From the NCBI RefSeq assembly GCF_032854445.1, contig NC_088303.1, forward strand, positions 33,923,501-33,955,264: a stretch of 31,764 nt of DNA. Direction: 5' to 3'. The translations under genes and the position numbers were made by a program. Below, piece after piece: positions 20,897-31,168 of the stretch. This DNA comes from Liolophura sinensis (taxonomy: Eukaryota; Mollusca; Polyplacophora; Chitonida; Chitonidae). The number at the start of each line of letters is the position of its first letter. The stretch's first letter is position 1. The notes under the pieces are model-generated. The model saw only the letters and a program-made list of their open reading frames with translations, was not told where the DNA came from and did not search any database.

Positions 20897-22192
20897 AGTC
20901 TTTTGTGTGTATTGATCGAGCTGAAGTTTGCATTCATGTATCTCCTAAAGGTGAGCTTTAAGGGAGCCTAATGATACCAAATCGAAGTTCTTTACATCTG
21001 GCTGATTCATCCAGTTTTGTGAAACATTTTGCAAATTAAGACCAGAAAACTTGATGCAGGTGGGCAGCTATTGCCAAAACAAGTATAAATAAATCAGTCA
21101 AGACTTCAAAAAGGTATTTTTAATATTTGAAATCTAGGATATCTCACAGAGACTTTGTTGACATTTTTAAAACTTCTATCAGAAACCATTACAACATTTG
21201 ACAAACAACATGTCTGATAACTCCAAGAATTCTGCAGGCCCAAATTGAAGGGCTGTATTTGTCCTTAACCCCTGTTTTTGTTTTTTAATCTTCCAACGTA
21301 TCTTTTGAAGTTGATAGTGATAGACTTTGTCAGATTTGATGTTACTGGTTACCACTTTCGATTCAGTGTTTCAATCAGTATAAGCTATATTAATTTGTTC
21401 TGGTGCTTTGATAGATCAGTGTTAATATATGTATATAGGTGACTAATGTCTTCCAGATAAAGGGACATTGGCCCAACAGATTTCAAGCACAGGAAGCCAT
21501 TATGCATGGATGTACAGTACTAGCTGTTAATCCCTATGAGGTGACATTTTATGATCAACAGAATAAATATTCAGTTCCTTAATGGTTTTGGTTTTTTTTT
21601 TAAATATCAAGACACACAACTAGTTTCCTGTAACCAAAGACAGAATGAACTCTTTCATAAAAAGCCTTTGTGATAATTTTTTTTTTTTTTTACATAATTT
21701 GCTGTGAGCTTTTCATCTTGTCTGATCAAGAAATTACCTTGTTTGTCCATGAAGTTTTACGATAAACATTGACATACATGTATATTATTATATATTAAGC
21801 TTCACAAAAGAAGTTTAGAGTAGACGAATAATAGAGAAATTTAAAATCTGAACCTTTGTAAATTGGAGAAGTTCCTAAAGGAAAGAGGAGCCATTGGTGC
21901 CTTTAGAAACGGGCGAAACAGGCGATCTGTCAATTAACGTCAACAAAAGGTTGCTAACATTTTTTACATGTCACATGACACAGTTGGACTGTTTTTTTCC
22001 TTTGACGACAAAAGAGTTCCAGCTCAAAACTGCCTAATTGTGCTTGAATTTCCTCACTGGCATTTAAACACAAGTATTTAGCAGTATTAAAGAAGAAATT
22101 TTGAAATTCTTGTACTACATGCCGTTGAGTAAGTACAAGTAGAACTCATAAACCTCTTGACTGTGGCTACTATTGAGGTATCTTTTTGTATT
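20897..22192. other. AT-rich non-coding sequence, no gene seen
   Basis: No gene or array. T tracts occur at about 21592-21601 and 21678-21691. TACATGTA lies at 21775-21782. Confidence 0.65.
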
Positions 22193-22224
22193 AAGACTTA
22201 ATATTATCTTCAATATTAAGTCTT
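22193..22224. other. AT-rich hairpin, 13-bp perfect stem
   Basis: AAGACTTAATATT (22193-22205) and its exact reverse complement AATATTAAGTCTT (22212-22224) surround a 6-nt loop, atcttc. The stem is too short for a canonical animal miRNA precursor and no T run suggests a terminator. It could be a small palindromic insertion or a dyad protein site. Confidence 0.85.
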
Positions 22225-22369
22225 TAATTCCCTTCCTGTTCACATGATTATTTAATGCACATTTCAATTAGTGGCTGATTAGTTCAGTAAGATTACATCA
22301 ATTTCGAAGCTGGGACTGACTTGCTAAAGCATTTATATTATATTTATATTTATATGTATATTATTAAAA

Positions 22370-22522
22370 CTCTCCGGCCTACGTGGGAAGGTCTTGCAGC
22401 AACCTGCGGATGGTCATGGATTTCCCCCAGGCTCTGCCTGGTTTCCTCCCTTCATATGCTGGCTGCCGTCGTATAAGTGTAATATTCTTGAGTAGAGCGT
22501 AAAACACCATCAAATAAATAAA
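22370..22522 (+). mobile_element. 5'-truncated SINE copy 5
   Basis: A 153-bp copy starting at 'ctctccggcctacgtggg' in the SINE body and ending in the (AAAT)n tail, with a perfect 13-bp target-site duplication, tatattattaaaa, at 22357-22369 and 22523-22535. Small changes include loss of the 'caccataatg' wording in favour of 'cttcatatg' and agagcgtaaaacaccatc in the 3' module. It has no Pol III promoter. Confidence 0.93.
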
Positions 22523-22535
22523 TATATTATTAAAA

Positions 22536-23220
22536 TCATTAACTATTATTGTATATATTTATCCTGGTGATGAACTTTTCTATTGGGGAGCAGGACATAT
22601 GGCTCAGTACGGTGTGCTACTCCATTATCGGCGGCTCACATAGTTGTGGCTCAATCTAGATTCCTGAACCCTCACTGTTCATGAAGCGATTGTGACAGTT
22701 AATAAGCAGTCAGTGGCGCATTGAATGACCACAGTCTTCAGTGTGCCTGCATGGGAATCACAGGGAAGATAAATCTTTTGCAACGGAAGGATTCTTTATC
22801 GTCTTTGGAAATTTCAGCGTTTTTTATAGGATTTCACCGTTTTAAACGGAAGGCATTCCAGAGTAACGAGTTTCTTTTGAAAGGCGAAATCATCTTGGAT
22901 TGGGCAATCCAGTATTTGGTTCCTGTTCCCATTTCTTTTGTTTGTAATTGGATCCCACTGACAAGATTTAAGGATAACATACAAGCAGCTCTATGGCAGA
23001 AACATTGTGTCACTTTATACTACATAGAGAACGCAAGAAGTAAACTAGGATTGCTCAAAGACAAATAGCTACATGGAGGCTTTTCCATGAAGAGATGTGT
23101 CTTGTTAATGTAGGACAGACAAGAGCACAGACCAAAACTATATTCATTTATCACTGTGATATCAAGTTATATCAGTGCCTTCAGCAATCCAGATACCTGA
23201 CTGACACAGATTTATATGCA
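22536..23220. other. Single-copy block with a weak tRNA-like head and a chance-length ORF
   Basis: About 22593-22665 resembles a decayed SINE head (A-box-like TGGCTCAGTACGG, then a disrupted B-box-like segment) without the matching tail. The 115-codon plus-strand ORF at 22721-23068 is the longest in non-repetitive sequence here, but it shows no domain, has no clear splice or start context and is of a length chance allows in this many bases. It contains the dyad GGATTG-GG-CAATCC at 22897-22910. A regulatory block is as likely as an exon. Confidence 0.3.
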
Positions 23221-23244
23221 TATATATATATATATATATATATA
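23221..23244. repeat. (TA)12 microsatellite
   Basis: A perfect 24-nt alternating TA tract, 11 bases before the left target-site duplication of the next SINE. Confidence 0.95.
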
Positions 23245-23265
23245 AACAGCCAGCTTTATAACTTG

Positions 23266-23386
23266 GTATGGCTGTGGGTTTCCCCCGGGCTCTGCCCGGT
23301 TTCCACCCACCATAATGCTGGCCGCCGTCGTATAAGTGAAATATTCTTGAGTACGGCTTAAAACACCGATTAAATAAATAAATAAA
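23266..23386 (+). mobile_element. 5'-truncated SINE copy 6
   Basis: A 121-bp copy holding the conserved 3' module from 'ctgtgggtttcccccgggct' to the (AAAT)n tail, with a 10-bp target-site duplication, ttataacttg, at 23256-23265 and 23387-23396. Little diverged from the copy at 30808-30946, so both probably belong to a recent subfamily. The promoter half is missing. Confidence 0.93.
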
Positions 23387-23396
23387 TTATAACTTG

Positions 23397-25369
23397 CTCA
23401 TTTTGTCTGTCGTTCAGTTGTTATGTTTGTTATTGTTTTTTTTTTTAACAAGGCAAAACATAGCCTTCTTGTCTTTTAACATAGGCTTCCCATTATTTAA
23501 TATGGGTCTTTCACTTACTGAATGGCCAGAAAATCTGACAGGATTAAGGAATGCTGCAGCATTTGCGAATTTTTGCTTGTTTTTACAGTTCTGCTACTGC
23601 ACAGCTGGGCATATACTTATCCTGTACTCATACATGCGCCTCTATCTACAACCCGAGTTTTATGCTCTGTTCTGTTAAAAACACGATGGTATAAAAGCAA
23701 TGAATAGAATTCTGCAAGGTAATGTTTAAATAAACTGGCCAGAATATACCCATTGCTTCATACTTGATGGCTTTTTTATATCTGCAGACAAAAAGTATAT
23801 TGGATCTCTCTTGTAATATAGGCTTTGTACCTTTTTATCATTCATAGCCTTGGAAGTTTTATGGCCAGTGGAAGCGTGTAGTCATGATTTGATGGGGGTT
23901 TGAATGGGTGGACAAACAAAGCGTGGACAAAGTGCATCGGAGAGATACAGATCAATTGCGTGGTGCAGACCAATGCTGCCTGAAACAGTTCACCACAGGT
24001 ATGTATGTCTCCAGTGCATTGTCGCCAGGACAACAAAAAGATTTCCTGAATAATGAAGCTATCTTTGAAAATATCTTTTACGACATTTTGGTAACATGCT
24101 CGCAGAGATACATGTAGCTTGGAGAACCCATCCACATATACAACTCTGGTATTCATAGGACGCAAATAAAATAATGGAAAATTCCAGTGATGTTTGGCAC
24201 AATATAGAGGTCATCAAGCTTAGCATCAATATCATGTGCTCTGTGTTTAAGTTCATGTGTTGCGTGTCCCTATTTTTAAAAATCTTTTTTAAATATGTTT
24301 TATAATATGCTCCGTGTAGGGACACAACTGGGTCGTGTATAAAATTAAAATCTGAAGTTTCACCTCTTCATGATTCATGTATGTTCTGCACTGTATGTTG
24401 TCCATGATAAGATGGTTGATGGAAGATGGTTCTGGACGGAGAGGTTGCTGACTTTATTGTCATAGGGCCTCCGTATAGCCTAGACAGTTTCTGGGCTATT
24501 TTGTGTATGAAAGCATGCAGTCCAAATTTATACAAATTACTCATCTTTAAGAACCTCTCTGGCAGATGTATGTATCTCTGTGGCTTGCTGGTTTATTTGT
24601 TTTTGTGTGTTTTATTTTATTTTATTTAAATGTAGCTTAATGACAGTTTTCCGCTTATACAATGGCAGTGTGTTTTATCTCAGGAGGAAGCTGAAGCTTC
24701 TATTCAATGACCATTGACAATTGGTGATGATCTTTCAAACAGATGCCCTACAGATATTGCTAGGCATGTTGGACGAAGACATTAGCAAGCTTCAAGAAAT
24801 GTTTGATTATGCAAACAGCCACATGCAAGACTTCACCATGCAAGTTTTCACAAGAATTGATAGCAACGGAATGTATAGCTTGTTACATCATTCGGAGGCT
24901 ATATATTTGCTATTCATGTATAATAATTAGTTTCAGATATTTAATTAGACTGTTACTTAAAGATTGATTGTAAGTTTTTGTCTAAACCTCCAGGAGGTGG
25001 ACAAGAACACATTTTTCATTACATGTTCCGTAATCAAGAACATTTTCGTCTGGCATGGAATGACTTTTGGTATTACAGGACATTTCGTAGAGTTTACTCA
25101 TGACCCCGTGGCATAGGTGTTTGTCGCTCTTTTGACATCATCTACATTACCTTAAATTCCTCACATGTGTTTGCCTTTATCAATACAGATCCATCTGATG
25201 AATGTGTACATATGTACATGTCTGGTGGGAAGTACTCTCTTGGAATCGATGTGTAATAGACCATCCTAAACATTGCTCTTGTTATTTATTATTCCCCTCG
25301 AAACCCTCTCCTTACCTTGGGTTAATATGTATGCACGGATTCCTGTCCCAAATCATGGGTTTTATGGCT
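23397..25369. other. Non-coding sequence, no confidently supported gene
   Basis: Apart from the weak exon candidate at 24721-24930 I see no gene. Short ORFs on both strands at 23394-24325 overlap each other and show no domain. TACATGTA lies at 24109-24116. Confidence 0.55.
24721..24930 (+). other. Weak candidate exon with a heptad-like hydrophobic pattern
   Basis: A 69-codon open frame whose middle part (about codons 9-38) reads as an amphipathic helix: hydrophobic residues fall at spacings of 3 and 4 (L, L, L, I, L, F, A, M, F), with acidic and polar residues between, as in a coiled coil. An AG occurs just upstream in 'tctttcaaacag', but the pyrimidine tract is poor and the nearest downstream GT ('caagttttc') is a weak donor. 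I do not recognise a family. It is more protein-like than the other short frames in this window, yet still compatible with chance. Confidence 0.12.
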
Positions 25370-25620
25370 GGTAGAGTGGTATCCAAGGTGACAGTTATGT
25401 ACCCATTTAAGGCGCCTATTTAGAGTTGAGAAGGGCGGGTAATCGTAACGGCCAGCTGCGTAGTTTGCGCACTGCTAGTAGCGACGCGTGTATAATTTAC
25501 AGTGATTTAGTTGCCTCAATTGAAAATGTCATCGTCAGTTTTCTGACAGGAGAATGCATTTATACTGCCTTAACTAACCCGCCCTGAAGGACAAATCCTG
25601 TAAGTATATGGGCAAAGGTG
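25370..25620. promoter_or_regulatory. CpG-rich candidate regulatory block
   Basis: The most CpG-dense stretch of the window (about 25430-25495). It is framed by a 9-bp perfect inverted repeat, AGGGCGGGT at 25432-25440 and ACCCGCCCT at 25577-25585, both GC-box-like sites of the Sp1/KLF type. It could be a promoter or conserved element. No adjacent coding exon is visible to support a promoter. Confidence 0.33.
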
Positions 25621-26596
25621 AACTGACTGTTATGTGATAAGAGCCTGGGCATTGTAGCTGTGTCCGCTGTTGCCTGTCATCAAGGGAATTGTGAGCTCAA
25701 ACCCAAGAAGACAGTGCTAGTGCCTCAATTTTTTAAATAACAGGCAAAGTATCCATATCACAATTTAGCCTTCGCAATATATCAAAACAATATCCAAAGT
25801 CAAATTCCCAACAACTGATCAGTGAGTCTTGCAAAACAAAAACCAGCATTAGTTTATACATTGAAAATGTATGTTTGGTTTCATTCCTGGGTTGAAATCT
25901 GACAGGGCATATGATAAGCAATTTTGACATTTAATTTTTTGTCTTAATTTAGTATTATATTAAAGTGTTAAGCAATTAATATATTTAAGTCGCATGTAAA
26001 TTAAAGTATTAAATATGTTGTGTGTACTGATATACATGGATGCGCTTGCATCAGTATTTTACCATGAATGATGATTGGCTGTAGATTTGGATTAGCTCTA
26101 TAACAACCAATCAGCTTGGGCGTAATTAAGATACCCTTAAAGGAAAGTACATTTGGACAAACATTTGTTCTCGGTAGGCAGGCATTGATTAAGCCATAGG
26201 GTTTAGGTTGGGGAACACTATATGAATATTGTGACATGCTTTTCCATTGGCCGGTGCCCGCAGGGATGGTGTCACTGTAATATAGGAGTACAAGTTGACC
26301 GATCACTGTATCTAACCCAACATTCCCAAGGCCAACTGGATCAATTTACCCCATATTGCATAATGCATGAGGTTTGCCAGCAAGAGTCTGTTTCATCTTA
26401 ATAAGGTGGTCATAACTGCAATTTGCAGGAGGATGGGCACCGTTGTCATGCATCGCTGATTCACATGTTTATACCTGCTAGAACCAGATGAATTAATTTT
26501 CATTTGCTTGTGATTAACTATAAACTAAATGTTCTAGCCATGCTCCACTGCCATTCTTCAAGTATCCATCTGCTGAGTGTAATATTGGTTACTATA
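25621..26596. other. Non-coding sequence with an inverted CCAAT pair
   Basis: No gene. TGATTGG at 26072-26078 and CCAATCA at 26107-26113 form an inverted pair of CCAAT boxes 28 bp apart, in a moderately GC-balanced stretch (about 26040-26340), an arrangement NF-Y can bind. About 25645-25710 loosely resembles a decayed tRNA-like head, too weak to call. Confidence 0.45.
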
Positions 26597-27217
26597 GCAG
26601 CCACTATCATTCCACAGGCAAATTCTACAGGCAGACCACAAATACTATCCAACAGGCACCCACTACCATCCCGTAGACACACCACTACGATTCTAAAGGC
26701 AAACCACCATGATTCTAAAGGAAAACCACCACCATTCTGCATGCAAACCACCACAATTCTAAAAGCAAACCACTACCATCTTACAGCCAAATCACTACCA
26801 TCCCACAGGCAAACAAACACCATTCTACATGCAAATCACCATCATTCTGAAGGCAAACCATCACTGTCCCCCAGACAAACTACCACCACCACTGTCCAAC
26901 ATGCAAACCACCACCATCATGTAGGCAAACCACTACTATCCCTCAGGCAAATCACTACTATCCCACAGGCAAATCACTACTATCCCACAAGCAAATCACT
27001 ACCATTCCCGAGACAAACCACCATGATTCTTTTGGCAAAGTACTACAATTCTATAGACAAACCATCACCATTCTAAGGCAAACCACTGCCATTCTGCAGG
27101 CAAACCCCTACCATCCCCCAGGCAAAAAGCCACCAAGTTAAAGGCAAACCACTACCATTCTACAGACAAACCACTGCCATTCTACAAACAAACCACTACC
27201 ATTCTACAAACAAACTG
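26597..27217. repeat. 22-bp minisatellite array, about 28 copies, open in three frames
   Basis: Tandem copies of a 22-bp C/A-rich unit, typified by 'ggcaaaccactaccattct' plus aca or aaa, with occasional 21-23 bp variants. The plus strand has very few stops in any frame, so translation cycles through three 7-8 residue motifs (RQTTTI-, LKANHH- and GKP-like), giving a 190-codon ORF at 26504-27076, the longest in the window. Since the period is not a multiple of three and units diverge without codon-level constraint, this looks like an artefact of repeat composition rather than a gene. Reverse-complemented, the unit matches about 15 of 22 positions of the array at 2741-3315. Confidence 0.93.
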
Positions 27218-28193
27218 CAAGTCACACTTGCATACTGTTTTAGTCCTACCTTCAATCATTCTGATAGTTGTTTTTTATGATTCTTGTACCAAGACACAAA
27301 TATTTTTCGCATGAAAACTTGAATTGAACCATCCAGCCAATGTTCAACGGAAACAAAGAGGTCAGTTAGCCTACAGAAAGACGATAATAACGTGCAGGTC
27401 AATATTCTGTGTCGACGATGATCAACCCATAAATCTCAACACCTTCATATTATAAAAGTGATTAATTACTTAGCACATCGGTAAAGACCAATCAAAGAAA
27501 TAAATATATTTTGGTGTCAAATTATTCAAGACTTTACCACAGCTACATATTATAGATGTGTAGAAGATTGGTATTGATCCCCACATTGAGTGTGTTGAAA
27601 AACAACCTCTGCCAGCTGGCCCTGCCAAACAGCTAGAGTTTACTTACTTCCTTAATCTTATAGCTTCGCTCTTTTTGAACCTCTCTATATTAATATACGC
27701 AAGTATGGATTTTGCTTTTGATTTATGAAACAAAACATGCCCATTGGCCTTTGTGTGTGAGAGTTAGACTTATAGCCTGAAGGCAAGCTTAAATATGTCC
27801 AAGTGTATGTAACTTTTATATTCATGAACATTTAATGTGGATTTCCTATGCCCAAATGCACACCCTGCAGTCATCCTAGTTGATTCTATTCAGGGTCTTT
27901 CATAATATGGCATCCTCCGAAGTCTGACCTGCACTTTTACTGGCCATATGTATGATATACACATTTGGAACTATGTGGGTAAGTTTTCAAATTTTGGTAA
28001 AAAACGGCAAACACCTGATTGTGCCATCTATACAGTTTCCTCTTCCTACATGTCTTTTTATTTTCTGTTATTCAGGATTTGAAAGTCAATACATTTATTC
28101 TTTCAAACAATTTGCAGATTTGAATTCAACATCCACTGCCAGTATATACATCAGTTATGTATATAAACCACTGGTTCTCTAATAATAAGTATT
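27218..28193. other. AT-rich non-coding sequence, no gene seen
   Basis: There is no supported exon, RNA gene or mobile element. The 76-codon ORF at 27952-28182 has no domain. Confidence 0.65.
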
Positions 28194-28216
28194 TATATAT
28201 ATATATATATATATAT
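28194..28216. repeat. (TA)n microsatellite
   Basis: A 23-nt perfect alternating TA tract followed by gtatat. Confidence 0.95.
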
Positions 28217-28741
28217 GTATATTTCCTTGATTTTTTAAGCTGATCGCCATGGTTCAAGTGAAATATTTCTATGGTGTCATAAGCAGCAGTAGAATGAAAT
28301 AAATAAAAGCTGAACTGACAGATTTTTCTTTTATATGAAGGCAGTGTGGTTAATGTGGATGGAAGAAACAGTAGAGTTAGAGGCAATATAACCACTAACG
28401 GCTTGATGCTCACAAGTTATTAACGTCCTGACCTAACTCTAACAGCATACCAATGAGAACTGGATTTGAACCAGCGCCGTTAGATTGACAAATTCATTGT
28501 AGGGTGGGAGTGGACCGTGGTTTAATGGAACCTACAGCTCATGTGTGACTTGGGCAAATAAGGTGTTGGTTAAAACCCAGCCTTAATAAGACCGAGAATT
28601 GTAGGTGTCTGTGAACAAGGTCTAATTACTGACAATAAGTTGTCAGTGCCACGTGTGTGGCTGTTTGCACAGTCTAATGCTCGTTAAAAAATATTTGTTT
28701 TCCGTCAGTACGGGGTGTATGTGCAGCTGTATGTACATTAT
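28217..28741. other. Non-coding sequence with two tRNA-like promoter signatures
   Basis: On the minus strand, 28459-28475 forms a good T-arm (CTGG stem, seven-base loop) with a perfect-consensus B box GGTTCAAATCC (28462-28472). On the plus strand, an A-box-like TGGTTTAATGG (28518-28528) is followed by a B-box-like GGTTAAAACCC (28568-28578) that also closes a T-stem. Neither folds into an intact tRNA that I can complete, so both are more likely remnants of SINE heads. Confidence 0.4.
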
Positions 28742-28852
28742 ATGTGGGAAGGTTTGTCGCTTGTCGCCTGGTTTCCTCCATCCATACAACTGACCAAAAA
28801 CACTTCATATAAAGCAAAAAAGTCTTGAGTATGGCATTTAATAACGATCAAA
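28742..28852 (+). mobile_element. Decayed SINE 3' region
   Basis: The order of landmarks in the SINE family is kept but eroded: 'atgtgggaaggt', then 'cctggtttcctccatccat', then 'tcttgagtatggcattta' and 'gatcaaat'. A regular (AAAT)n tail and target-site duplication can no longer be seen. It may be the tail of one old element whose head is the plus-strand A/B-box pair at 28518-28578. Confidence 0.65.
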
Positions 28853-30794
28853 TGCATGCACTTTGGAATAAATAAGAATTCATTTAGTGTAACTTTATAT
28901 ATAGTAGATAACATAGACCTACCTATTTGTCAGGTGTGATCTTGTGAACATCAGAGAAATTATTCATGCTTTATAAGCCCACATGTGTAACTGCATCAAC
29001 TCTTAAAAGTGAAAATTTTGTACTTTTTTATCCAGTGTATGCGTCATGATTAACATTAACAAAATGTACGAAGATCAATAAAATTAATGACTTTTTTTGC
29101 ATAGATTGTGGAAAATTTAATTAATACGCTTGAAGTATCAAAGGAAAGTAACGTTTTGATGAGTGGTGTTTTGGCAAAAAAACAGATAAGCAATGATAGG
29201 CTAGACAAGAAAAAGTTCTCATGCCTTATTCATTCAAAATATTGAAATATTGAACTTCAAAGACGCCTATGCTATAGTGGTGCTGAGACTGAATTGCCTC
29301 ATTTGTCAACATAAGTCATTGGTTGCACATTGTGCTGGCGTTTAGTAGTCATGTGTGTATGTAAACAGAGAACAGTCTCATGTCGTGGCAGGCGTGTTTT
29401 GAACGCATCTTTCAAGAAATTTGGAGACATCAGCTCATTCAGCACCATAATGTGTAAGCTTTAAGAATTTAGTCCTTGAGGATTGACAGCTACTCCATTT
29501 TCGAAGACTTTTTTTGTTTAAATCAAAAATGTTAAATGAAAAAGATCAGGATAAATTGAATACTTTATTTCTCAACGGTAATCAATTAGCCAATGAGTAT
29601 CATGCCGAACCAGTTTTGTCATTTTTCTAATAATTGCACGGATCCTGTGGGAATGATTTTTTACAGTCACTTCCTGTTGTGCTTGATTATTTTCCGCATA
29701 AGAACACATCATGCCCTATATGTAAATATATATTTTATATAAATAATATGATACCATAGTAATCTCACATGCTTTGGATTAATTTTCGGCAAAATTGCCT
29801 TCCATGCGTGATGTTTTACTGGAAGGTGTCACATCACATCAGATAATTTGTACTGACACCAATTTTAGTTGAAACTAACTTTTCTTGAAAGTAGGGTATA
29901 GCTCTTGAACATGCATATGCATTTATAGGGGACCTCATTTTTATTTTGTCTAATGATCTCAGAAAGTCTTATATTGCCCTCACTCAAGCCACTTCCATCA
30001 AAGTCTGCTAAAAGTAAAACCATGACTTAATATACTTCATTCTTTTAAGCACATTTACACACTCTGTTCCTTTGTTTGGACTGACAAACTTTATTGTTGT
30101 ATTTGTATCATTAGTTTATAAAGCATTGGACTTTTCATCTTCAAAGAACATATTAAATAATCTTTTAATTCTGTTTAGCTCAAAGAGAAACCATTTCCTA
30201 CTGGTTTGAGACAATTCCTCATTTTTCTATACACCCACAGCCCTGAAGTGTAGTGTACATATTGGACGAAGTACCGCAGACATGCGATGAGACTTCAGAT
30301 TGTTTTTCTGTGTACAGAGAGTACACGTACGTTCGATCCATTTCCAGATGATTAGCCTTGGGGACATGTGACTGGTTACCCGTTATTAATGTATTTCACA
30401 GGGGATTTGCAGTCCTGTGCTGGTCCTACTCCGGGCACCTCAAAGCTTGCCTGTTGACATGCACATAGATTCTGTCAGGTGGAAAAACAGCCATCACAGC
30501 CTATTCTGACATCTGTATGACTCCATCCCCAAAGTTGAACTCAATAATATAAATGTTTTTTTTGTGTTCGCATGACAGCCGCAGTTGTCAATATCATTAC
30601 GGCCACCTGTATCTTCATATGACTCCATCTATAGCCATTGACGGTATGACGCTGAACGGTTAGTATTAAGAGTATATTCCTGTACTGATTCGACGTTATA
30701 TCTTTATTGTGCTTAGACTTACTTGCAAGCAGTTCATGGGTTCATAACAGACATGCACAAGGCAGTCTATCTCGATTATGTTTTAATATTTCTT
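28853..30794. other. Non-coding sequence, no gene; candidate unique block at 30230-30720
   Basis: About 28853-30230 is plain AT-rich DNA with nothing recognisable. About 30230-30720 has more GC and CpG and may be another conserved or regulatory block; it includes the repeated opening 'tatgactccat' near 30516 and 30618. Confidence 0.5.
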
Positions 30795-30807
30795 AAATTC
30801 TGTCAGG

Positions 30808-30946
30808 GTCTGACAGCAACCTGCGGATGGTCGTGGGTTTCCCCTGGGCTCTGCCCGGTTTCCACCCACCATAATGCTGGCCGCCGTCGTGCAAGTGAAA
30901 TATTCTTGAGTACGGCGTAAAACACCAATCAAATAAATAAATAAAT
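30808..30946 (+). mobile_element. 5'-truncated SINE copy 7 (youngest looking)
   Basis: A 139-bp copy with a perfect 13-bp target-site duplication, aaattctgtcagg, at 30795-30807 and 30947-30959. It contains the entire 3' module with GTGAAATATTCTTGAGTA and GCGTAAAACACCAATCAAAT, and a clean (AAAT)n tail. The intact tail and exact duplication suggest recent insertion. The promoter half is absent. Confidence 0.95.
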
Positions 30947-31095
30947 AAATTCTGTCAGGTGTGTGACATTTTCAACATCTCATTGCATTACTACAAAAGC
31001 TAAAATGTACATGCATCAAGGATACTGTATCAGATGCCTTCACTTTTCTTAAATTTGAAAATAGCTCTTGTCAATATTTTATTAAATATTGATTC

Positions 31096-31168
31096 CTACC
31101 ATCATAATATGGGCTGCCGTTGTACAGGTGAAATATTCTTGATTACAGCGTAAAACACCAATCAAAAA
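31096..31168 (+). mobile_element. Short decayed SINE 3' fragment, copy 8
   Basis: About 73 bp from 'ctaccatcataatatgggctg' to 'aacaccaatcaaa' match the SINE 3' module with several changes (gattacagcg for gagtacggcg). The (AAAT)n tail is replaced by the perfect 16-bp palindrome TCAAAAAATTTTTTGA (31162-31177). No certain target-site duplication is visible. It lies about 150 bp downstream of copy 7, in the same orientation. Confidence 0.85.

Noticed and set aside
22193-22224. Hairpin as a miRNA precursor or bacterial-type terminator
   Set aside because: The stem is only 13 bp and almost entirely A/T, without the length of an animal pre-miRNA. There is no T run after it and no gene before it.
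22721-23068. 115-codon ORF as a real gene
   Set aside because: No domain, no clear exon boundaries, and a length that chance can give across six frames of 32 kb. Kept only as part of a low-confidence block.
23842-24325. Overlapping minus-strand ORFs of 107 and 88 codons
   Set aside because: They overlap each other and a plus-strand ORF in other frames. No domain or splice pattern supports them.
25645-25710. tRNA-like or SINE head
   Set aside because: Only a loose B-box-like 'gagctcaaaccc' and a poor A box; similarity to the SINE head is too weak to claim.
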